DNA from: Anaerolineaceae bacterium
GTDB lineage: Bacteria; Chloroflexota; Anaerolineae; Anaerolineales; Anaerolineaceae
Assembly: GCA_028714615.1 (NCBI GenBank)
Contig: JAQTMA010000139.1
Span: 2,160-10,779 of the forward strand
Direction of reading: 5' to 3'
DNA length: 8,620 nt
Shown here: positions 1 to 6,283 of the stretch, in pieces
Numbering within the stretch: the stretch's first letter is position 1
Layout of the letters: every line of letters begins with the position of its first letter
Position numbers and translations under genes: made by a program
The notes under the pieces: model-generated
Databases searched by the model: none
What the model saw: only the letters and a program-made list of their open reading frames with translations
Told to the model about the DNA's origin: nothing

Positions 1-2627
1 GTGGCCGTTCTTAAAAGTTGATCGCCAACCGTCGCAGCCAGCCGGCTGTTATCCTGTTCGACTACGATCGCTACTGCCAGAGGCGTCCCTTGCCATTCGG
101 GCAGCGTCCCACCGATGAACCAACTTACCCATTTATTCGAGCCATTTGGCGCTCCCCCGAGCGCCTGCCATAGAGGTGCATCTGTTCTTGCCAGGAGGGC
201 AGCTACCCGGTCTGAAGTACCCGTTACGAAAACCCGGCGGGGTGCGCCATCAGCCGGCAGCACGCTCCACCCCTGAGCTGGGGACTGCACCGCGATTGTC
301 AGGCGAGGTTGGGGGAGCATCCCATCCGAGCTGATCGTCGCGGCAGCCAGCGCCATTTGTAACGGACTAATCTGAACGCCTCCTCGGCCGATCGCTGCCT
401 GCTCGAGAGGATCGATCGCCGGTGGGATTGGTTGGCTGGCGACCGGCAAGGGGATGCCTGGAGCCTGGTAGAATCCCAGCCGGTTGAACAATGCCAACGT
501 CTCGCTCGCTCCCAATGCTTGAGCCAGATTGACCAGTGGATTGGGACATCCGGCGCTTACCGCGGCAGCAAAAGTGGGATTTGCCGCAAGCAAGCCACTG
601 CAACGGACGATCCCTTCTTTGGATAGATAATCCACTCCGTCAGCTAATTCCGGCAATGGTTCACCTCGGCTGATCCTGGCAGCCATGAAAAACGGACCAA
701 GCACAGTACCGGGGGGATATTGTCCCTGAGCAGCCCGATCGAGCAATGGCGCACCCGGGTCCTGGCTGATTTTCGCCCAGTCATCACTGAGCCGGGCCGG
801 GTCGAAATAAGGGTGGGAAGCCATTGCCAGGATTTCCCCACTGCGCGCATTGATTAAAACGGCTGCACCAGCGTTAGTTCCCAGAGCTTCATCTGCAATC
901 CTTTGCATATTGAGATCGATCGTCAGGCGCACGTCCAGCCCTGGGGGAGGTTGGCTGTAAAGCGTCTGAGACCACCACAAAGTGGAGGCTGGGTATCCTT
1001 GCATCCCACGCAGGTAAGCGTCGAGGGACGCTTCCAATCCAGCCAAACCGTAAATCGGGTCAGTGTACCCCGTGATCGGGGAGAGTGGAGGGTAATTGAG
1101 CAAGCGGGTGTAGCTCCCAGGCGAGCCACTGGTCGAGCTGATCGCCAGATCATTGCGATCCAATAAAGACCCGCGCTTGACGAAGCGATCATTGATCGAT
1201 CGCCGGGGGTTATCATAGCGCGCAAGCAAGGCATCACTCCGGTATACTGCCCACCAGCCATCCAATAACGCCGCGGCGACTAATCCGATCATCAGAAGGG
1301 ATCCGAGCACGAGATAAGGGCGGGTATTCGGTAGAGCGGCCGGTTCGTCCTCTGGCTGATTACTGATCTGCAACAAAAGCAGGAGGGAAAGGTAGGAGGT
1401 TAGGAGGGATGAGCCCCCATAGGAAACAAATGGGAGAGTGATACCCGTCAGCGGAAATAAACGTAAGTTCCCCCCCATGATCAACAAGCTTTGCGCCGCC
1501 AAATAGATCGTCAACCCGGCTGCCAGGGAGCGCTGGTAAAGGTCAGGCGCGCAAAAAGCTACGCGTAACCCGCGCACCATCAGAATAGCGACTAATAGTA
1601 TGATCGCAATGGACCCAACCAGGCCCGCTTCTTCCGAGATGGCAGAGAAGATAAAATCAGAGATGGCCACCGGCACAACTCCGGGGTTTCCCAATCCAGG
1701 GCCTTGCCCTCCCAACCCGCCGGCAGCCACTCCCAGGAGCGATTGCACAATCTGGTAGGACCGCCCGGTTGGATCAACCCAGGGATTGATCCAGGCATCT
1801 ACCCGCAAGCGAACCACATCGAAACTGAAGTAGGCTGCGACTGAAGCCAGGCTGATCATTCCCAGGCTGACGGCTACCACGCGCTTTAACCCCAGGGCGG
1901 TGAATAATATGGCGGCATAAATAAAGATGAGTAGTGAGGTCGTCCCCAGATCGCGTTGTGCGATCAGGAGAACCGCCGCTACCCCGGTTACTGCCAGGGT
2001 GGGGGTGAGCAATTGCATTAAGCTGAACTGAGCCAGCATGTGATCTGCCAGGTAGGAGGAGAGATAAACGATCAATAAGAGCTTGAGCGGTTCGGATGGT
2101 TGAAAATACACACCACAACATCCTAGCCAAAGACGCGGCCCCGGGCCACCCGGGTACGTTCCGAAGAAAAATGTCAGCCCTGTCAACAACAGCCCGCCGG
2201 TGAGCCAAAGATACTTGTAGCGCCGAAGAAATGGCAGGACGTTGGGAACACGCAATCCAGCTATGAACACAGCAATACAAACCGCCAACCAAGCGCTCTG
2301 GCGCGCTCCAAACCCATCTGATATGCGCCAGATAGTCATCAATCCCCAACCAGACAAGAACGCCGCTACTGGCAGTAAGAATGGATCTCGTTCGGGGAGT
2401 AATTTCCGGGAAGCCCGGTCGGCGATTAAGAACAAGAGCACCCAGGCGATAAAACCGAACCAGTGGGTCCACCGGAGCGTTACCTGCCAGCTATGGTAAC
2501 GCACCGCCGGTGAGAGTGTCAGGATTGTGGCGTATAGCAACAGGAAAAGAGCCGCTAGTCGCATCAAGCGGCTTTGGGTCTGATCGATTTTCGAAGCAGG
2601 GTGAGGTGCGGAGAAGAGCCAGTTCAC
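1..2627 (-). CDS. SEDS glycosyltransferase (RodA/FtsW type) fused to a degenerate class B PBP domain; 3' end outside window
   Basis: One reading frame stays open for 875 codons from GTG 2627 to the window edge; I translated it throughout and saw no stop. Residues ~1-420 are a SEDS protein that polymerises glycan strands from lipid II: about 12 hydrophobic segments, FQPSE at 175-179, QRDLGT with D226, NPWVDP with the catalytic-type D285, SDFIF with D324, and a late PLTG...SYGGSS segment. A short polar linker (~423-436) leads to another membrane helix (~438-455). A PbpA-like pedestal follows (RGSLLDRN 485-492), then a transpeptidase-fold region beginning at LTIDL 568-572. Its catalytic motifs are lost: YPPGTVLG 637-644, GCP 693-695, and no KTG where LGGAP 823-827 lies. 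Even helix numbers would keep the SEDS C-terminus cytoplasmic, so the extra helix places the PBP domain outside. The GTG overlaps the mtnP stop as GTGA, with a weak GGAAAG 11 nt upstream; ATG 2564 is an alternative start. Only the C-terminus is missing. Confidence 0.9.
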   Translation of the reverse strand, partial: MNWLFSAPHPASKIDQTQSRLMRLAALFLLLYATILTLSPAVRYHSWQVTLRWTHWFGFIAWVLLFLIADRASRKLLPERDPFLLPVAAFLSGWGLMTIWRISDGFGARQSAWLAVCIAVFIAGLRVPNVLPFLRRYKYLWLTGGLLLTGLTFFFGTYPGGPGPRLWLGCCGVYFQPSEPLKLLLIVYLSSYLADHMLAQFSLMQLLTPTLAVTGVAAVLLIAQRDLGTTSLLIFIYAAILFTALGLKRVVAVSLGMISLASVAAYFSFDVVRLRVDAWINPWVDPTGRSYQIVQSLLGVAAGGLGGQGPGLGNPGVVPVAISDFIFSAISEEAGLVGSIAIILLVAILMVRGLRVAFCAPDLYQRSLAAGLTIYLAAQSLLIMGGNLRLFPLTGITLPFVSYGGSSLLTSYLSLLLLLQISNQPEDEPAALPNTRPYLVLGSLLMIGLVAAALLDGWWAVYRSDALLARYDNPRRSINDRFVKRGSLLDRNDLAISSTSGSPGSYTRLLNYPPLSPITGYTDPIYGLAGLEASLDAYLRGMQGYPASTLWWSQTLYSQPPPGLDVRLTIDLNMQRIADEALGTNAGAAVLINARSGEILAMASHPYFDPARLSDDWAKISQDPGAPLLDRAAQGQYPPGTVLGPFFMAARISRGEPLPELADGVDYLSKEGIVRCSGLLAANPTFAAAVSAGCPNPLVNLAQALGASETLALFNRLGFYQAPGIPLPVASQPIPPAIDPLEQAAIGRGGVQISPLQMALAAATISSDGMLPQPRLTIAVQSPAQGWSVLPADGAPRRVFVTGTSDRVAALLARTDAPLWQALGGAPNGSNKWVSWFIGGTLPEWQGTPLAVAIVVEQDNSRLAATVGDQLLRTA

Positions 2628-3499
2628 CGGGGCAGGTACTTTCCAAGCAGCAGATCGAGATTCTGCCGGGCTTTGGTTGGAATGCGTTCAGGCGCTGTGA
2701 TTATGGCGTCGCGCAAAGCATCCGGACAATGACACGCACGGTCTGGGTTAAGGTTGCCCACCAGAATGCGGATCGCATCTTGGGCCACCTGGGTGTTATG
2801 TTGGAGGATCCGGACCACCATCTCAACGGTCACCGGCGCCTCCGTGGTGTGCCAAACATCATAATCCGTCACGTGCCCCATGATCGCATAACACATCTCA
2901 GCTTCTCGGGCCAGGAACGCCTCCGGGCAAGCGGTCATCCCGATGATTGACATCCCCCAGGCGCGGAAAATATTCGATTCAGCTTTGGTGGAGAAACGCG
3001 GACCTTCAATGGTGAGCAGAGCGCCTCCCTTATGAACCGGTGCTCCCGTTTGCGTAGCTGCATCCGCTAACTGGCCGGATAAGTCCTCGCAAAATGGGTC
3101 TGCGCTGCCGATGTGGACGACCAAACCATCCCCAAAAAATGTGGCCTTGCGAACTCCGCGGGTGAAATCAAATAATTGATCGGGGATGATGATATCGCCG
3201 GGTGTGTAATCTTCTCGAAGCGAGCCGCATGCGCTGATGCTAACGATGCGTTCAGCGCCGAGCTTCTTTAAAGCGAAGATATTCGCGCGGTAGTTGATTT
3301 CGCTTGGTGAGATCACGTGCCCGATACCGTGGCGCGCCAGGAAAGCTACCCGTTTGCCAGAAAGCTTGCCCACGATGATCGGTGCGCTAGCATCTCCAAA
3401 AGGTGTTTTCACCTCATGGAGGCTTGTTTCTTCCAATCCGGGCATGGAATATAACCCCGAGCCGCCGATAATGGCGATTTGAACGGGCATATCGTTCAT
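2624..3499 (-). CDS. mtnP: S-methyl-5'-thioadenosine phosphorylase
   Basis: This 291-residue cytoplasmic enzyme splits methylthioadenosine with phosphate into adenine and methylthioribose-1-phosphate, the entry to methionine salvage and disposal of the polyamine-synthesis by-product. Visible family motifs in order are IGGSG (11-15, phosphate-binding loop), RHGIGH (56-61), SACGSL (89-94), TIEGPRFST (163-171), IIGMT (185-189) and TDYDVWH (211-217). The paired aspartates D212 and D214 are the feature that selects 6-aminopurines over 6-oxopurines in this family, so MTAP is preferred over purine-nucleoside phosphorylase. Length is normal. The start at ATG 3499 has a strong AAGGAGG 6 nt upstream; M4 is a weaker alternative. 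It lies 17 bp after the FhaB-like gene and its TGA overlaps the GTG of the SEDS-PBP gene. Its place inside a cell-wall/FHA cluster is unusual. Confidence 0.95.
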   Translation of the reverse strand: MNDMPVQIAIIGGSGLYSMPGLEETSLHEVKTPFGDASAPIIVGKLSGKRVAFLARHGIGHVISPSEINYRANIFALKKLGAERIVSISACGSLREDYTPGDIIIPDQLFDFTRGVRKATFFGDGLVVHIGSADPFCEDLSGQLADAATQTGAPVHKGGALLTIEGPRFSTKAESNIFRAWGMSIIGMTACPEAFLAREAEMCYAIMGHVTDYDVWHTTEAPVTVEMVVRILQHNTQVAQDAIRILVGNLNPDRACHCPDALRDAIITAPERIPTKARQNLDLLLGKYLPR

Positions 3500-3516
3500 G
3501 GTATCCCTCCTTTTTG

Positions 3517-3945
3517 CTACCGGTCGTGGATCATGACGCTCAGATTTACCTGGCCGCAGCGGAGCTCATCCCCGGATACGATGACCGTGGGGATATCCAG
3601 GCGTTCCTGGTTGAGGAAGGTTCCGTTGGTGGATTTCAAGTCTTCAAGCCACCATTGGTTGTGGTGAAAGCTCAGGCGGGCGTGGCGTGCAGAAATGGTC
3701 TCGTTGGTGATGGAACACTCGGCTGCAGAATCGCGACCGATGATAAGCTCCGGGGTGTGATAAAGACGCGTACGCTTCTCCTGATCTTCCAGCCAGGTGA
3801 GTTGCAAGCTCGGAATTCGTCGCCGGTTGAGCAGAGCGCTTTGCTGGCGCAGGTCTTGCCACAACACATAAAACGCCCAGCCCAAAAAGCTATATAAGGC
3901 GACAGCCAGTGCAATCCGTAAGATCAGAACCAGGATGCCGGTCAT
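3517..3945 (-). CDS. Membrane-anchored FHA-domain protein, FhaB-like
   Basis: A 142-residue protein with one N-terminal membrane helix (about 4-29), a basic linker with RRR at 41-43, then a single forkhead-associated domain. FHA domains bind phosphothreonine peptides. The ligand-binding residues are all present: GR at 70-71, S85 and R87-H88 of the SxRH motif, and STNGT at 105-109 followed by N112. The layout (short N-terminal anchor, C-terminal FHA) and position directly after an FhaA-like gene match actinobacterial FhaB/FipA, which is phosphorylated by PknA/PknB and helps recruit wall-synthesis factors. The ATG overlaps the upstream stop as ATGA, pointing to translational coupling. No kinase is in the window, so the phosphorylated partner is unknown. 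Function by family is inferred; the FHA domain itself is clear. Confidence 0.9.
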   Translation of the reverse strand: MTGILVLILRIALAVALYSFLGWAFYVLWQDLRQQSALLNRRRIPSLQLTWLEDQEKRTRLYHTPELIIGRDSAAECSITNETISARHARLSFHHNQWWLEDLKSTNGTFLNQERLDIPTVIVSGDELRCGQVNLSVMIHDR

Positions 3946-4766
3946 TTGTTCCGGTTCGGTGTAGCCTTCGCATGCGTGGTTGAGGGCATGCTTTGGGTGG
4001 AACCAGGCGGGACATCTGCATTCTGCCCAGTTCCAGTTTCGGGTTGGTAGCCGTCTTGTCCAAATATCAACGGGACGCCGGCCAATGAGATGACGTCTCC
4101 AGGATTCAAATCGATCCGGCTAATGCGTTGACCGTTGACGTAGGTGCCGCCAGTCGAGTTCAAATCGAACAATACGTAACGCCCGTGTATGGCGCGCAAT
4201 TGGGCATGGCTCCGTGAAATGCGGGGGTCATCGATCGTGAGATGGTTGTCCAAGCGCCGGCCGATATTTACCACCAATTGGCGAAGGGGGAAGGTATCCA
4301 ACCCATTAACAATGAGAAAGGCATTCTTTGGGATAATATTCGCCGGTATCTTCGGCGCTGTCACCTGGGTCACCAGGGCTGCAGTATCACCCAGGGGCCT
4401 CGTATCGATCCTGGCGATCACCTGCACCCCCTGCGTGGGAAGTTCCGGGTTAGCCGCGAGGCGCATCACCGGTTCCGAAGGGAATTGGATGCCTGCCTCG
4501 GTGGCTGCCTGTTGCAGGTGACGGGACATCTGGTCCATGAGTTGTGGGTCAGCTTGCCAATACGGCAATCGCTCAGGATGCACCTGGATGGTATACGTAT
4601 TGGGGGCGAGGTATTGCCCATCCTTGGAGATCGTCAGGTGGGCGTGCATGCTGGCGACCAGCTCGTGCACCAGATTTCGCGGTGCGCCCCACGGCATCAA
4701 TCCTGTGAGCCGGTTTTCGATCAGGCTTTCTAGCCGGGCTTCAATCCGGTCGAGTTGGTCTTTCAT
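3942..4766 (-). CDS. FhaA-like protein: DUF3662 domain plus C-terminal FHA domain
   Basis: Numbered from ATG 4766 (274 residues), the protein begins MKDQLDRIEARLE, the style of start seen in FhaA/DUF3662 proteins. Residues ~1-115 form the DUF3662 region, followed by a linker and an FHA domain at ~150-225. The FHA signature residues are GR 169-170, SRSH 184-187 and STGGTYVNG 204-212; the usual Asn of STNGT is Gly here, a common variation. A low-complexity polar tail ends the protein. In mycobacteria FhaA regulates peptidoglycan synthesis by binding phosphorylated MviN. No membrane helix is expected. The frame is open further, to ATG 4841, adding 25 residues (hydrophobic in part), but a perfect TATAAT lies inside that extension and no homologous start is expected there. 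Neither start has a good Shine-Dalgarno. The stop overlaps the next gene's ATG (ATGA). Confidence 0.85.
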   Translation of the reverse strand: MKDQLDRIEARLESLIENRLTGLMPWGAPRNLVHELVASMHAHLTISKDGQYLAPNTYTIQVHPERLPYWQADPQLMDQMSRHLQQAATEAGIQFPSEPVMRLAANPELPTQGVQVIARIDTRPLGDTAALVTQVTAPKIPANIIPKNAFLIVNGLDTFPLRQLVVNIGRRLDNHLTIDDPRISRSHAQLRAIHGRYVLFDLNSTGGTYVNGQRISRIDLNPGDVISLAGVPLIFGQDGYQPETGTGQNADVPPGSTQSMPSTTHAKATPNRNK

Positions 4767-4797
4767 CGGGGTACTACCGGGGGATGACATAAGCATC

Positions 4798-4826
4798 ATT
4801 ATACCCAAAGGAATGGAAGATACAAA
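4798..4826 (-). promoter_or_regulatory. Possible internal promoter for the FhaA-like gene
   Basis: A perfect TATAAT occupies 4803-4798 on the minus strand, with a weak -35-like TTTGTA at 4826-4821 and a 17 bp spacer. Transcription would begin near 4791, about 25 nt before ATG 4766. The -35 is poor (3 of 6 matches), so this is a suggestion only. If real, the fhaA-fhaB-mtnP-SEDS/PBP genes could be expressed apart from ybaK. Confidence 0.35.
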
Positions 4827-4874
4827 GACCACCGATTTCACTCTATGGTTGTAACCAAGGGGTAGAGGATATTC

Positions 4875-5363
4875 TTACTCCGATTTGACCCTTATGGTGC
4901 TGATCTCCGCGAAACGCGCATTGGTTAACTTGACCAGATCGGTTAACCCCAAGCGGATATTCAGCCCGCGTTGCCCCCCGGAGATGTGGATTTCATTGAA
5001 TTCTTGAGCAGCTCGATCGATCCATACCTCGAATCCCTTATTCATTAACGCCAACGGCGAGATCCCTCCCGCTTGCAGCCCGGTCAGCCGCTCTGCTTCG
5101 CGCTCGGTTGGAAGATGCATCTTTTTTTCTCCAACTGCTGCAGCCAGCGCCTTCAAGTCAACTTCGCGGTCGCCAGGAATCACCGCAAGGATGCCCTTGC
5201 CGGGCTTTTCGCGCTCCACGACAATGGTTTTCAACACCTGCCCACCCGGTACACCCATTAGTCGCGCACTCTCCAGTGCACCCAGCTTTTCCTTGGGAAG
5301 CTCGAACACCTTGAAACCGATCTTTTTTGATATCAACATGCGGGTGACATTATTGGTTATCAT
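4875..5363 (-). CDS. ybaK: YbaK/EbsC-family Cys-tRNA(Pro) deacylase
   Basis: A 162-residue cytoplasmic editing enzyme of the YbaK/ProX-INS superfamily that hydrolyses mischarged Cys-tRNA(Pro). Seen in the sequence: VLKTIVV with the conserved lysine at K45, the position equivalent to the essential Lys of the characterised Haemophilus protein; the GGISPL loop around 99-104; a WID segment; and the SGGQRGLNI stretch near the C-terminus. Length is typical (about 155-165). ATG 5363 has only a weak purine-rich leader (AAGAGAAAGA). A sigma-70-like promoter lies about 55 bp upstream, and the next gene (FhaA-like) follows on the same strand, so this may be the first gene of the left operon. Its link to wall genes is probably only positional. 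Confidence 0.92.
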   Translation of the reverse strand: MITNNVTRMLISKKIGFKVFELPKEKLGALESARLMGVPGGQVLKTIVVEREKPGKGILAVIPGDREVDLKALAAAVGEKKMHLPTEREAERLTGLQAGGISPLALMNKGFEVWIDRAAQEFNEIHISGGQRGLNIRLGLTDLVKLTNARFAEISTIRVKSE

Positions 5364-5417
5364 TCTTTCTCTTCATATGGAGTAGATTGAGATTACGAGA
5401 ATGTCTTTTCTGCAACG

Positions 5418-5446
5418 AGTATTGCATGATTCTGCACCTGTGTCAA
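5418..5446 (-). promoter_or_regulatory. Sigma-70-like promoter for the ybaK-led operon
   Basis: On the minus strand, TTGACA (5446-5441) is followed by a 17 bp spacer and AATACT (5423-5418, 4 of 6 matches to TATAAT). The predicted start, near 5411, gives a leader of about 48 nt before ATG 5363. It stands back to back with the plus-strand promoter at 5474-5502, the two -35 boxes being 27 bp apart. Confidence 0.55.
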
Positions 5447-5473
5447 AAAGACTGGAACAAAAAAAGCCCTGAA

Positions 5474-5502
5474 TTGACAGAAGCACGCATCCACTATACG
5501 AT
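5474..5502 (+). promoter_or_regulatory. Sigma-70-like promoter for the flavoprotein gene
   Basis: A perfect TTGACA (5474-5479), 17 bp spacer, and TACGAT (5497-5502), which keeps the key first TA and last AT of the -10 box. The transcript would start near 5509, leaving a leader of about 45 nt that contains GGAGGT at 5545-5550, 4 nt before ATG 5555. Confidence 0.6.
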
Positions 5503-5554
5503 ATAAGCCGTCCATGTCATTCAATAATAGGATTCAAATTTAACGGAGGTCTCC

Positions 5555-6208
5555 ATGCAAGAATTTCAAAAAACAACTCGCAACCGCATCAACCGGAAAC
5601 CCGAACGCGGTCGTTACGATGCCGTTACCATTTACCAAATACTGGATGAGGCTTTGCTGTGTTACGTCGGATTTATCGACGAAGGACAACCTACCGTCAT
5701 TCCTAACAACCATGCCCGCATGGGAAACACGCTCTATCTGCATGGGGCTAAAGCTAGCCGGATGCTGAGAATCATACAGGATGGAAATCCGGTGTGTGTG
5801 ACAACTGCAATTGTAGACGGAATCGTCTTTGCACGTTCCGTTTTTGGCCATTCGATCAATTATCGTTCCGTGGTCCTGTTTGGGCATGGGCGAACGATCA
5901 GTAAAAACGAGGAGAAGCTGGCGGCATTAAAGGCAATCACTGATCATGTAGCACCTGGTCGCTGGACAGAAGCTCGTTTACCCACCCAGAAAGAGCTGGA
6001 TGCCACTTTAGTGATCGCCATCGAAATCGAGAGTGCTTCCGCCAAAGTGCGCAACGACCCCCCAAAGGAGGACGAGGAGGAAGATGCCCCGGCGGTCTGG
6101 GTTGGAGTGCTCCCTCTCACGGTACAGGCTGGCCTCCCACAGCCTGAGGTGCGGCTCAACAACGAAATTGTCATCCCGGAGTATATCAGCTCTTATCGCC
6201 GAAAATAG
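5555..6208 (+). CDS. PNPOx-like flavin-nucleotide-binding protein (NimA-like, COG3467 type)
   Basis: A 217-residue protein with the split-barrel FMN-binding fold of the pyridoxamine 5'-phosphate oxidase superfamily, in the NimA/5-nitroimidazole-reductase-like branch. Visible hallmarks are RGRYD (18-22), an ILDEA segment (29-33), LYLHGAKASRMLR (60-72), the DGIVFARSVFGHS..NYRSV block (88-106, the most diagnostic stretch), and APGRW (133-137). Near the C-terminus, a strongly acidic DEEEDAP stretch precedes VWVGVLPL, as in many family members. The substrate is not known; these proteins bind FMN and some bind haem or reduce nitro compounds. ATG 5555 has GGAGGT 4 nt upstream. It is a single-gene unit, divergent from ybaK and convergent with the PHP gene 75 bp downstream. 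No hairpin terminator was seen in that gap. Confidence 0.9.
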   Translation: MQEFQKTTRNRINRKPERGRYDAVTIYQILDEALLCYVGFIDEGQPTVIPNNHARMGNTLYLHGAKASRMLRIIQDGNPVCVTTAIVDGIVFARSVFGHSINYRSVVLFGHGRTISKNEEKLAALKAITDHVAPGRWTEARLPTQKELDATLVIAIEIESASAKVRNDPPKEDEEEDAPAVWVGVLPLTVQAGLPQPEVRLNNEIVIPEYISSYRRK

Positions 6209-6283
6209 CAGTAATCTCTACCGGTGGACACTCCCATTCAAAATACTCTACGCTCTTTCGATGCGAGGCGCTGACATTTGTGA

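Noticed and set aside
1..1340. The PBP half as a decayed pseudogene
   Set aside because: There are no stops or frameshifts, and the non-catalytic family motifs are well kept up to the C-terminal WFIGG region. Loss limited to the catalytic motifs points to a retained non-enzymatic role, though a single genome cannot prove it.
1300..1380. Possible stop or frameshift separating the SEDS and PBP parts into two genes
   Set aside because: I translated the junction codon by codon. Both halves are in the same frame and no stop occurs from 2627 to 3.
1774..2472. A 232-codon minus-strand open frame
   Set aside because: It is a shifted frame inside the SEDS domain. The real frame beside it reads through FQPSE, QRDLGT and NPWVDPTG, while this one has no recognisable family features.
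2510..2950. A 146-codon plus-strand frame across the mtnP/SEDS junction
   Set aside because: It is antisense to two well-supported genes and shows no domain, start signal or promoter of its own.
4242..4733. A 163-codon plus-strand frame
   Set aside because: It is antisense to the FhaA-like gene and lacks any recognisable motif or Shine-Dalgarno.
5451..5470. A-run that might be a terminator T-run on the minus strand
   Set aside because: There is no GC-rich hairpin beside it and no minus-strand gene ends there; it lies between the divergent promoters.
6209..6283. Bidirectional terminator between the convergent flavoprotein and PHP genes
   Set aside because: I looked for a paired stem with a T-run and found none convincing in this 75 bp gap.
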